Assembly (NCBI RefSeq): GCF_000721075.1
Contig: NZ_JOEQ01000045.1
Coordinates: forward strand, 27,166 to 91,165
DNA: 64,000 nucleotides
Direction: 5' to 3'
From: Streptosporangium amethystogenes
GTDB taxonomy: Bacteria; Actinomycetota; Actinomycetes; Streptosporangiales; Streptosporangiaceae
In this document: in pieces, positions 1-12,154 of the stretch
Layout: each line of letters begins with the position of its first letter
Numbering within the stretch: the stretch's first letter is position 1
Notes under the pieces: generated by a model
Database searches by the model: none
Told to the model about the DNA's origin: nothing
What the model saw: the letters and a program-made list of their open reading frames with translations, nothing else
Made by a program: the position numbers and the translations under genes

Positions 1-473
1 GGGAGCTGGTCAACGACCCCGAGACCGTCCGGCTGACCGGCTCGCACGGCAAGCCGGAGTTCCAGTCGCTCAAGAGCTGGTACGGCTCGCGGGGTAACCA
101 CGACGACCGGCTGGATCTGGCGATCTGCACCGCCACCGACGACGCCTACGTGGGCGAGATCGTGCTCAACCAGCTCGACGCCGACAACCTCTCCTGCAAC
201 CTGCGCATCGCGCTGATCGGCCCGCACGCCTACGGCAGGGGGTACGGCACCGAGGCGATCCGGCTGACCCTCGACCACGCCTTCGCCTCCACGCCGCTGC
301 ACCGGGTGAGCCTGGAGGTGTACGCGTTCAACGAGCGGGCCGCTCACGTCTACCGCAAGATCGGCTTCACCCAGGAGGGGGTATGCCGTGACGCACTGCG
401 CATGAACGGTGAATGGTACGACTCCGTAATCATGGCGATACTTGCCTCTGACTGGGCTGTCAGGGAAATTTGA
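1..473 (+). CDS. GNAT-family N-acetyltransferase (RimJ/RimL type), 5'-truncated by the window edge
   Basis: An open frame enters from the left edge (first whole codon at base 3) and ends at TGA 471-473. The visible 156 residues carry the acetyl-CoA pyrophosphate loop in the segment GPHAYGRGYGTEAI and the typical later strand with N-E-R-A and Y-R-K-I-G-F, where the substrate side closes over the cofactor. This fits the Acetyltransf_3/RimJ-RimL branch, which acetylates protein N-termini or small amines; the substrate cannot be read from sequence. The start codon is outside the window. It stops 62 bases before the CebR operator and is probably a separate transcription unit. Confidence 0.8.
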   Translation, partial: ELVNDPETVRLTGSHGKPEFQSLKSWYGSRGNHDDRLDLAICTATDDAYVGEIVLNQLDADNLSCNLRIALIGPHAYGRGYGTEAIRLTLDHAFASTPLHRVSLEVYAFNERAAHVYRKIGFTQEGVCRDALRMNGEWYDSVIMAILASDWAVREI

Positions 474-489
474 CATACACATGGTGATT

Positions 490-531
490 TTTCGGAAACA
501 TCTTTTGACACTTCCGAAACAATGCTAGGTT
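490..531 (+). promoter_or_regulatory. Promoter of the LacI-family gene with a flanking inverted repeat
   Basis: TTGACA at 505-510 is a consensus -35 box. TAGGTT at 526-531 is a plausible -10 after a short 15-bp spacer. An inverted repeat, TTTCGGAA (490-497) and TTCCGAAA (512-519), brackets the -35 box with a 14-bp gap, so a second regulator could act here. The CebR operator starts four bases after the -10. Confidence 0.5.
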
Positions 532-534
532 CAC

Positions 535-548
535 TGGGAGCGCTCCCA
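535..548. promoter_or_regulatory. CebR/CelR operator, perfect TGGGAGCGCTCCCA
   Basis: The 14-base palindrome TGGGAGCGCTCCCA is the known binding site of CelR in Thermobifida and CebR in Streptomyces, LacI-family repressors released by cellobiose or cello-oligosaccharides. It lies at the expected transcription start, 30 bases before the ATG of the LacI-family gene, so it implies autoregulation. Confidence 0.9.
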
Positions 549-578
549 CCTGTGCGGAATCTTGGTGTGGAGGAAGTT

Positions 579-1583
579 ATGACGGATCTACCCACACTTG
601 CCCAGGTCGCCGCAGAGGCAGGGGTCTCCCCCGCCACAGCGTCCCGGGTACTCACCGGTTCAGTCAGAGTCAGCACATCGACTCGTAGGCAGGTGCATGA
701 CGCAATCTCGCGTCTCGGTTACGTCAGGCATCGCGCTCCCCGTGGCGGCTCCGGCCGCCGATCCGACCAGGTCGTGGCCATAGTGGTCTGCGAACCCGCG
801 CACCGACTGTTCACCGAGCCGTTCTACGCGAGAATGATCACCGCTGCCGAGGAGGTCCTCACCGGGCACGGCGTTCCCCTGGCCGTGATGACCGCCACCG
901 CGGCCACCTCCACCATCGCCACGCCCCCGCTCGTCGCCGGAGGCATCGACGGCGTGCTGCTGATCGGCGCGCGCGACAGGCACCCGCTCGTGGTGACCCT
1001 GGCCGCCTCGGGCATCCCGGTACGCAGCGCGGGCCGTCCCCCGGACGGCATCGACCTCCCCCATGTCGACATGGACAACCGCGACGGCGGCAGGCAGGCG
1101 GCGGAGCACCTGCTGCTCGCCGGCCGGCGGTCCATCGGCGTCATCGCGGGGCCGCCCGCCCTGCCGGCCGCCCGCGACCGGCTCGACGGATTCCTGCAGA
1201 CTCTCGCCCTGGCCGGGATGACCGGCGTGCCGGTCGCGTACGGCGACTTCAGCCACGCGTCGGGGGTGCACGGCATGCAGTGGTTGTTACGCCGGATGCC
1301 GCACGTCGACGCGGTCTTCGCGGCCTCCGACGTGATGGCCGCGGCCGCGTTGCAGACCCTGCGCCGGGCCGGCCGCCGGGTGCCTGAGGACGTGGCGGTC
1401 ATCGGCTTCGACGACGCCCCCGCCGCCCGGCGGACCTCCCCCACGCTCACCACGGTCCGTCAGCCGGTGGAGGAGTTCGCCGCGCTGGCCATCAGGCTGC
1501 TGCTGCTCTCGATGGGCTCGGCGGGCGCATCCCGTGACAACCCCGTACTCCCCACTGAGCTGGTGGTCCGTGAGTCCGCCTGA
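579..1583 (+). CDS. LacI-family transcriptional repressor, CebR/CelR-like
   Basis: 334 residues. The N-terminal helix-turn-helix reads TLAQVAAEAGVSPATASRVL (about residues 5-24), with the LacI hinge region after it and a periplasmic-binding-protein-like effector domain from about residue 60. A TGGGAGCGCTCCCA operator lies just upstream and another lies before the GH48 gene, so the protein very likely represses itself and cellulase genes and is released by cellobiose or related sugars. ATG 579 is preceded by GGAGGAAG at good spacing; an in-frame TTG or ATG further upstream would lie in the operator region. No sugar ABC transporter is next to it, unlike the Streptomyces cebEFG arrangement, so calling it the exact CebR orthologue is an inference. 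Confidence 0.85.
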   Translation: MTDLPTLAQVAAEAGVSPATASRVLTGSVRVSTSTRRQVHDAISRLGYVRHRAPRGGSGRRSDQVVAIVVCEPAHRLFTEPFYARMITAAEEVLTGHGVPLAVMTATAATSTIATPPLVAGGIDGVLLIGARDRHPLVVTLAASGIPVRSAGRPPDGIDLPHVDMDNRDGGRQAAEHLLLAGRRSIGVIAGPPALPAARDRLDGFLQTLALAGMTGVPVAYGDFSHASGVHGMQWLLRRMPHVDAVFAASDVMAAAALQTLRRAGRRVPEDVAVIGFDDAPAARRTSPTLTTVRQPVEEFAALAIRLLLLSMGSAGASRDNPVLPTELVVRESA

Positions 1584-2955
1584 CCCCGTCGGACTCCGTG
1601 CGGGAGACGTGCTCACCCGCAGGTACCTGCTGCTGGAACGGATCGCCTGGGGCGGCATGAGCGTCATCTGGCGCGCCTTCGACCAGTCGCTGCAGCGGAT
1701 GGTCGCGGTCAAGCTGCTGGACGGCGAGCTCGGCGTCGACCACGGGGAACGCGAGCTCATCCGCAGGGAGGCGCGCGCCACCGCGCGCCTCATCCACCCC
1801 GACGCGATCGAGGTCTACGACTACGGGGAGACCGTGACCTCGCACGGCCGGCTGGCCGCCTACGTGGTGATGCGTCTGCTGGAGGGGCAACCGCTCTCCG
1901 ACCGGATCATCGAGGGCCCACTGCCGTGGGCGGAGGCGGCACTGATCGCCGCCAGGCTGGCCACCGTGCTGGCCGCCGCCCACGAGCGGGGCATCGTCCA
2001 CCGGGACGTCACCGCCGACAACGTGCTGCTGACCTCCACCGGCGCCAAGTTGCTCGACTTCGGCATCGCGGCGTTCATCGGAGAGGACGGCGACGACCGG
2101 GCCTCCGACTACGGCACGCCTCCCTACGTGGCGCCCGAGCGGCTGACCGGCACCGTCGCGGACCCGGCGAGCGACGTCTACGCGCTGGGCGTGCTGCTGT
2201 TCGAGATGCTCACCGGCAACCCCCCGTATCCGGAACGCACCTGGGAGGAGATCGAGAACGTCCGGCGGGAGGGACCCCCGCCGACGGCGGACGTGCCGGG
2301 GATGCCCGTACAGATCAGCGCGCTCTGTCAGGTCTGCCTGTCACATCGGCCCGAGGTCCGGCCGAAGGCCCAGGAGGTGGCCGACGGCCTGGCAGAAGCC
2401 CTGGTTCCGCCTCGTTCGACCGGAAGGGGCACCCTGACGCGCTGGAGCATGGCCGCCGCGACGGCGACGACACTGCTGGTGGGAGGTCTGGTGTGGAGCC
2501 AGCTCACCGGCTACCCCGACGGCCAGGTGGCCGACCCTCAGGGGCGCGGAACGCTCCCGGCCGCCGCCCTCGACCCCGCCACCGCGTTCCCCGAACCGGG
2601 CACGACTCCGAGCCCCAGCTCCTCCCCCTCCACTCCCGCCATCAGCAAGGGGGGCGGGCGGGAGGCGGAGCAGACGCCCTGGACGGAGGCTGTCCGCTCC
2701 TCCGTCCCGAACCTCAACCAGAGCCTGCGGAGCTTCAACGCCCTGCTGGCGAAGGGGGAGGACGAGGGCAGGATCCGCCCGGACGTGGCCCTGGACCTGC
2801 GGCAGGTGCTGGCCAACAGTGTCCGGGACTCCGGCGACCTCACCTCGATCTGGGGAAAGATCGCCGACCGGAACCGGGAGGGCTCCCTGCCCGACGATTT
2901 CCGCCGCGCGCTGGAGGCCCAGCTGCAGCTGGTGTCGGTCGCCCTGACCGGTTGA
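1570..2955 (+). CDS. Membrane-anchored serine/threonine protein kinase (PknB-like, no PASTA domains)
   Basis: A eukaryotic-type kinase domain fills about residues 15-265. It has a glycine loop (WGGMSVIWRA), the ATP lysine in MVAVKLL, the catalytic loop HRDVTADN, DFG and an APE motif in VAPERL. A single membrane helix (about 295-315) follows, then a Pro/Ser-rich linker and an extracellular helical tail of about 110 residues with no PASTA repeat. The usual catalytic-loop lysine (HRDxKPxN) is Thr here, so activity may be altered. GTG 1570 overlaps the repressor gene by 14 bases and starts just before the kinase fold; GTG 1534 is the alternative. Its overlap with the cebR-like gene suggests co-transcription under the same operator, linking a phosphorylation input to cellulose sensing. 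Confidence 0.85.
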   Translation: MSPPDPVGLRAGDVLTRRYLLLERIAWGGMSVIWRAFDQSLQRMVAVKLLDGELGVDHGERELIRREARATARLIHPDAIEVYDYGETVTSHGRLAAYVVMRLLEGQPLSDRIIEGPLPWAEAALIAARLATVLAAAHERGIVHRDVTADNVLLTSTGAKLLDFGIAAFIGEDGDDRASDYGTPPYVAPERLTGTVADPASDVYALGVLLFEMLTGNPPYPERTWEEIENVRREGPPPTADVPGMPVQISALCQVCLSHRPEVRPKAQEVADGLAEALVPPRSTGRGTLTRWSMAAATATTLLVGGLVWSQLTGYPDGQVADPQGRGTLPAAALDPATAFPEPGTTPSPSSSPSTPAISKGGGREAEQTPWTEAVRSSVPNLNQSLRSFNALLAKGEDEGRIRPDVALDLRQVLANSVRDSGDLTSIWGKIADRNREGSLPDDFRRALEAQLQLVSVALTG

Positions 2956-3020
2956 GCCCGTCGCGCCGACCTGCCGCGGCGGTACCCCGCCACCGGTGGG
3001 CGGACCGGCGGGTGGCGCGA

Positions 3021-3039
3021 CAGGTGAAACTTTCACCTG
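3021..3039. promoter_or_regulatory. Palindrome CAGGTGAAACTTTCACCTG upstream of the GH5 cellulase
   Basis: This is a perfect 9+1+9 inverted repeat about 190 bases before the GH5 start. Its core TGAAACTTTCA is identical to the one at 4970-4980 before the GH48 gene. It belongs to the GAAA(C/G)TTTC class of palindromes known in actinomycete xylanase and cellulase promoters, so it is a likely operator. The rest of the 275-base gap shows no clear gene. Confidence 0.65.
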
Positions 3040-3155
3040 GTGATCGGCGGGACGGGAACCGTACAGAGCGAGCTGGGAGGGGTCGTGGGCACCCGTGAGA
3101 GGCGGGAACGGTCCCGCACACGGTTGACGGGAGCGGGGTGGGCGCCGAACCATGA

Positions 3156-4796
<1,641 letters not shown>

Positions 4797-4807
4797 TCGA
4801 CATCTCC

Positions 4808-4865
4808 CCGACGGGTGCCCGCCCGTCGGCACCGTCGAGGGCGTGCCGCCGAGCGGCACGCCCTC
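4808..4865 (+). terminator. Two consecutive hairpins after the GH5 gene
   Basis: CCGACGGG (4808-4815) pairs with CCCGTCGG (4822-4829). GAGGGCGTGCCG (4837-4848) then pairs perfectly with CGGCACGCCCTC (4854-4865) over a 5-base loop. There is no U-tract, as is usual in actinomycetes. The hairpins separate the GH5 gene from the GH48 promoter. Confidence 0.8.
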
Positions 4866-4969
4866 GCGTGCGTCTCCCCGGGCCCTGGGCACGAGCTCCG
4901 GTGTTCGGCGGCCCCCGGGGCCGGACCCGGCCTCGCAAGCAAGCGCTCGACCCTCAAGATCGGGAGGTC

Positions 4970-4980
4970 TGAAACTTTCA
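4970..4980. promoter_or_regulatory. Palindrome TGAAACTTTCA upstream of the GH48 gene
   Basis: An 11-base palindrome identical to the core of the one at 3025-3035. It lies about 85 bases before the TTGACA of the GH48 promoter and is a candidate second operator acting together with the CebR box. Confidence 0.55.
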
Positions 4981-5063
4981 CGATCTGCGAAAAAAGTGGC
5001 GCGGATCGTAGCAGCCAGGCGGCATGACCCGCGAAACATCGACGTAACCGAGAACACATGCCA

Positions 5064-5111
5064 TTGACATCCCCGGGACTGTCCCCAGAATCCCTTATGG
5101 GAGCGCTCCCA
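5064..5111 (+). promoter_or_regulatory. GH48 promoter with perfect CebR/CelR operator
   Basis: TTGACA at 5064-5069 and CAGAAT at 5086-5091 (16-base spacer) form a plausible sigma-70 promoter. The perfect operator TGGGAGCGCTCCCA at 5098-5111 covers the expected start site, the classic position for repression. It matches the operator before the LacI-family gene base for base. Confidence 0.85.
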
Positions 5112-5191
5112 CCCCCTCTCTCCCTTGCTTGATCCTGCGCGAGGCCACTACCAGCAAATTCGTGCTGATCTCACCCCCGGAGGCTCACTTC

Positions 5192-7826
5192 ATGCATCGA
5201 TATCCCATCAAAGCGGGAGCGCTCCCACGCTTCCGGAGACGAGTCGCCGCGCTGGCGCTGCTCAGCCTGGCGGCCGGGACGACCACCGCGCTGGCAGCCT
5301 CGCCCGCGCTCGCCGCAGTCGCCTGCGACGTGACCTACACGACCAACGACTGGCAGGGCGGCTTCACCGCGAACGTGACCGTCAAGAACCTCGGTGACCC
5401 GCTGACCGGTTGGACCCTCGGGTTCAGCTTCCCGACGACCACCCAGAAGGTCACCCAGGGCTGGAGCGCCACCTGGGCGCAGAGCGGCCAGGCCGTCACC
5501 GCCAAGAACCAACTGGACGAACGTCGCCGCCGGAAGCTACTCGCTCACCGCGAGGGCGACCGACAACGCGGGGGCGGTCACCACCTCCACCCCCGTGGGG
5601 ATCACCGTCACCGCCGACTCCGCCGCCGCGGTGCTCGCCACCCCGTCCACGATCGCCGTCCCCGAGGGCGGCACCGCCGACTTCTCGGTCAAGCTCTCCA
5701 AGGCCCCGACCTCGAACGTCACCGTGACGACCGCCAGGACGAGCGGTGACACCGACCTGACCGTCTCCTTGGGCGCGTCGCTGACCTTCACCACCGCCAA
5801 CTGGAACACGGCCCAGACGGTGCGGATCGCCGCCGCCGAGGACACCGACCAGACCTCCGGCAGCGCGGAGTTCACCTCGACCGCCTCCGGCCACACCTCG
5901 GCCAAGGTGACCGCCACCGAGGTGGACAACGACGTCACCGGCGGCGACAACGAGTACATCAAGCGCTTCACCGCGATGTACAACAAGCTCAAGGACCCGG
6001 CGAACGGCTACTTCTCGCCGGAGGGGGTGCCCTACCACTCCGTCGAGACCTTCATGGTCGAGGCGCCGGACCACGGGCACGAGACCACCTCCGAGGCCTA
6101 CAGCTACTACCTGTGGCTGGAGGCGGCCTACGGCAAGGTGACCGGCGACTGGACCAGGTTCAACGCCGCCTGGGCCTCGATGGAGAAGTACATCATCCCG
6201 GCCACCGCCGACCAGCCGACCAACTCCTTCTACAACCCGTCCAAGCCCGCCACGTACGCCGGCGAGTGGGACGACATCAAGCAGTACCCGTCCAAGCTGG
6301 ACAACGGCGTGAGCGTCGGCGTCGACCCGATCGCGAACGAACTGAAGACCGCCTACGGCACCAGCGACGTCTACGGCATGCACTGGCTGCTGGACGTGGA
6401 CAACACCTACGGCTTCGGCCGCTGCGGGGACGGCACCACCAGGCCCGCCTACATCAACACCTACCAGCGCGGTCCCGAGGAGTCGGTCTTCGAGACGATT
6501 CCGCAGCCGTCCTGCGACACCTTCAAGCACGGCGGCCCGAACGGCTTCCTGGACCTGTTCACCGGGGACAGCAGCTACGCCAAGCAGTGGAAGTACACCA
6601 ACGCCCCCGACGCGGACGCCCGCGCCGTCCAGGTGGCCTACTGGGCGCACACCTGGGCCACCGAGCAGAACAAGGCGTCGCAGGTCTCGGCCACCGTCGC
6701 CAAGGCCGCGAAGATGGGTGACTACCTGCGCTACGCGATGTACGACAAGTACTTCAAGAAGCAGGGCTGCACCAGCACCGGGTGTGCGGCGGGCACCGGC
6801 AAGGACAGTGCCTCCTACCTGCTGAGCTGGTACTACGCCTGGGGCGGCGCCAACGACAGCTCCGCCGGCTGGGCCTGGCGGATCGGCTCCAGCCACAACC
6901 ACTCCGGCTACCAGAACCCGATGGCCGCCTGGGCGCTGTCCAGCGTGGACGTGCTCAAGCCCAAGGGCACGACCGCCGTCGCGGACTGGACCACCAGCGC
7001 CAAGCGGCAGCTTGAGTTCTACCGCTGGCTCCAGTCGAGCGAGGGCGCGATCGCCGGTGGCGCCACCAACAGCTGGCAGGGTCACTACGCGGCTCCGCCG
7101 TCGACACTGCCCACCTTCTACGGCATGGCCTACGACTGGCAGCCGGTCTACCACGACCCGCCGTCCAACCAGTGGTTCGGCTTCCAGGCGTGGACGATGG
7201 AGCGGGTCGCGGAGCTCTACTACGCGACCGGCAACGCCGACGCCAAGCTGATCCTCGACAAGTGGGTCAAGTGGGCCACCGACAACACCACCGTCAACAC
7301 CGACGGGACCTACCAGATCCCCTCGACGTTGGTGTGGACCGGCCAGCCCGACACCTGGAACGCGAACAACCCCGGCGGCAACAGCGAGTTGCACGTGAGC
7401 ATCAGGGACTACACGACGGACGTGGGCGTGGCGGGTTCCTACGCCAAGGTGCTGATGTACTACGCGGCCAAGTCCGGCAACGCCACCGCCAAGAACGTCG
7501 CCAAGGGCCTGCTCGACGGCATGTGGAAGAACAACCAGGACGCCAAGGGTGTCTCGGTCCCCGAGACCAAGGCCGACTACCGGCGCCTCAACGACCCGGT
7601 CTACGTCCCCGCGGGCTGGAGCGGCAAGATGCCCAACGGCGACGTGATCAACTCCAGCTCGACCTTCCTGTCCATCCGGTCCTTCTACAAGAACGACCCG
7701 GACTGGCCGAAGGTGGACGCCTTCCTGAAGGGCACCGGGCCCGCCCCGTCCTTCAACTACCACCGGTTCTGGGCACAGGTGGACGTCGCCGTCGCCCTGG
7801 CCGAGTACGGCCGGCTTTTCCCCTGA
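5192..7826 (+). pseudogene. GH48 exo-cellulase (cellobiohydrolase) gene, internally deleted and frameshifted
   Basis: ATG 5192 follows GGAGG at 8 bases and begins a signal peptide and a CBM2 ([14 protein letters not shown]...) that stops being CBM2-like after VTAKN near 5508. The same frame continues as nonsense to 5749. The frame two bases over (from about 5509 to 7826) resumes in the second half of an Ig-like module ([22 protein letters not shown]), then a beta-sandwich module, then a full GH48 domain from about 5950. GH48 family members release cellobiose from cellulose chain ends; the catalytic-acid Glu region HGHETTSEA is intact. The catalytic frame has a stop at 5403 and no start before GTG 5595, so it cannot be secreted as read. 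The missing part is the CBM2 C-terminal half, the linker and the first half of the Ig module. An assembly error would explain it equally well. Confidence 0.85.
5214..5227. promoter_or_regulatory. Intragenic CebR-like operator CGGGAGCGCTCCCA
   Basis: A 13 of 14 match to the CebR box, with C for the first T, inside codons 8-12 of the GH48 signal peptide and 116 bases after the upstream box. Two boxes at this spacing could allow looping or a transcription roadblock. It is read as coding sequence at the same time. Confidence 0.6.
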
Positions 7827-7848
7827 TCCGGCACCTTCCCCGATCCTC

Positions 7849-10479
<2,631 letters not shown>

Positions 10480-10516
10480 CTCCTCTCGTCCCTCCATGTC
10501 CAGGCGCCCCGGTCCA

Positions 10517-10546
10517 CCCGGCCGGCGCCCCCCTGCCCCGGCCGGG
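10517..10546 (+). terminator. Terminator hairpin after GH9
   Basis: CCCGGCCGG (10517-10525) and CCGGCCGGG (10538-10546) form a 9-bp stem with a 12-base loop between the GH9 and mannanase genes. Confidence 0.7.
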
Positions 10547-10594
10547 CGCGACGACCCCTCCGCCCGGCCGGGCACTCCCCAACCGAGGTAGGTC

Positions 10595-12112
10595 ATGCGT
10601 TTCAGAAGCCTGGCGCTGCTCGCGGCGCTCCTTCTCTCGTTCTTCGTCTCGATCCCACCCGCCCACGCCGCCGTCGGTCTCCGGGTGAGCGGCACGAAGA
10701 TCGTTGAGTCGAACGGCAACACGTTCGTCATGCGGGGCACCAGCCACGCGCACACCTGGTACCCGTCCCAGACCGCCTCGTTCGCGGGTATCAAGTCACT
10801 CGGCGCGAACACGGTCCGGGTGGTGCTCAGCGGCGGCCGGTGGACCGCCAACGGCGTCTCCGACGTGACGAACGTGGTCTCGCTCTGCAAGCAGAACAAG
10901 CTCATCTGCGTGCTGGAGAACCACGACACCACCGGGTACGGCGAGCAGAGCGGCGCCTACACCCTCGACCAGGCCGTGGACTACTGGATCAGCGTCAAGA
11001 GCGCGATCGTCGGCCAGGAGGACTACGTGGTCCTCAACATCGGCAACGAGCCCTTCGGCAACAACGCGACCACCCCCGGCTGGACCCAGGCCACCTCGTC
11101 CGCGATCTCCCGGCTGCGGAGCAACGGCTTCCAGCACCTGATCATGGTCGACGCGCCCAACTGGGGCCAGGACTGGGGCTTCACCATGCGCGACAACGCG
11201 GCCACCGTCTTCGCCGCCGACTCGCAGCGCAACACCGTGTTCTCCATCCACATGTACGGCGTGTTCGACACGGCCGCCGAGGTCACCGGCTACATGCAGA
11301 GCTTCCAGACCGCCGGACTGCCCCTGGTCGTCGGCGAGTTCGGCTTCGACCACTCGGACGGCAACCCCGACGAGGACACGATCATGGCCCAGGCCCAGGC
11401 CAGGGGCATCGGCTATCTCGGCTGGTCGTGGAGCGGCAACGGCGGCGGCGTCGAGTACCTCGACCAGGTGACCAACTTCAACGCCGCCAGCCTCACCAGC
11501 TGGGGCCAGCGGCTCTTCAACGGCGCGAACGGCATCGCGCAGACCTCCGTCGAGGCCAAGATCTACGGCGGGAGCACCACCCCCGACACCGAGGCGCCGA
11601 CCAAGCCCGGCACGCCCGCCGCCTCCGCGATCACCGGGAGTGGCGCCACGCTGACCTGGACCGCCTCGACGGACAACCGCGCCGTCACCGGCTACGACGT
11701 CTACCAGGGCACCACCAGGCTCGGCTCCGCGGCGACGAACTCGATCACCCTGACCGGGCTCAGCGCGCAGACCTCCTACACCGTCCACGTGGTGGCCAGG
11801 GACGCGGCCGGCAACACCTCCCCCGCTTCCAGCACCGCCACCTTCACCACCACCTCGGCCCCGCCGAGCGGCTGCACCTCCACCTACAAGACGGTCAACT
11901 CCTGGCAGGGCGGCTTCCAGGGCGAGGTCACCGTGAGCTGCCCCGCCGCCGTCACCGGCTGGAAGACCGTTCTCACCCGGAGTTCTCCCGCGCGAGCGCC
12001 CCTCCCGCACGAGGACCCGGTGCGGCCGGGCAAGGGGGCACGGCTCACCCGCCGCGCCCCCTCCCCCCGGCCGGTTTCCGAAAGTTTCGGTAGTTTATCG
12101 CAAATTTTCTAA
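10595..12112 (+). CDS. Secreted GH5 beta-mannanase (subfamily 8-like) with FN3 and a truncated CBM2
   Basis: 505 residues in the present frame. The signal peptide ends near PAHAA (residue 26). The GH5 barrel (about 27-330) has the acid/base in NIGNEPFGN, the nucleophile in VVGEFGFDH and the GWSWSGNG region, a pattern close to actinomycete endo-beta-1,4-mannanases. FN3 occupies about 335-425. The CBM2 starts correctly (CTSTYKTVNSWQGGFQGEV) but is lost after GWKTVLT near 11976. From there the frame reads through the intergenic region and across the xylanase operator at 12078-12090, stopping at 12112. The catalytic part should still be active; the cellulose-binding module should not fold. Confidence 0.85.
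   Translation: MRFRSLALLAALLLSFFVSIPPAHAAVGLRVSGTKIVESNGNTFVMRGTSHAHTWYPSQTASFAGIKSLGANTVRVVLSGGRWTANGVSDVTNVVSLCKQNKLICVLENHDTTGYGEQSGAYTLDQAVDYWISVKSAIVGQEDYVVLNIGNEPFGNNATTPGWTQATSSAISRLRSNGFQHLIMVDAPNWGQDWGFTMRDNAATVFAADSQRNTVFSIHMYGVFDTAAEVTGYMQSFQTAGLPLVVGEFGFDHSDGNPDEDTIMAQAQARGIGYLGWSWSGNGGGVEYLDQVTNFNAASLTSWGQRLFNGANGIAQTSVEAKIYGGSTTPDTEAPTKPGTPAASAITGSGATLTWTASTDNRAVTGYDVYQGTTRLGSAATNSITLTGLSAQTSYTVHVVARDAAGNTSPASSTATFTTTSAPPSGCTSTYKTVNSWQGGFQGEVTVSCPAAVTGWKTVLTRSSPARAPLPHEDPVRPGKGARLTRRAPSPRPVSESFGSLSQIF
11877..11976 (+). repeat. 100-bp direct repeat, copy 1 (CBM2 of the mannanase)
   Basis: This is base-for-base identical to 13515-13614 in the xylanase gene, at an offset of 1638. 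It encodes the first half of a CBM2. Identity stops exactly where both CBM2 modules break. Confidence 0.9.
12078..12090. promoter_or_regulatory. Xylanase-type operator CCGAAAGTTTCGG
   Basis: A 13-base palindrome centred on G12084, 65 bases before the xylanase ATG. It matches the CGAAA(C/G)TTTCG element known in actinomycete xylanase promoters. It lies inside the run-on frame of the mannanase gene, which argues that the mannanase 3' end is not original. Confidence 0.75.
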
Positions 12113-12154
12113 CCATTAGGCCGGATCTTCCATCACCCTCAGAGAGGACCCCCC

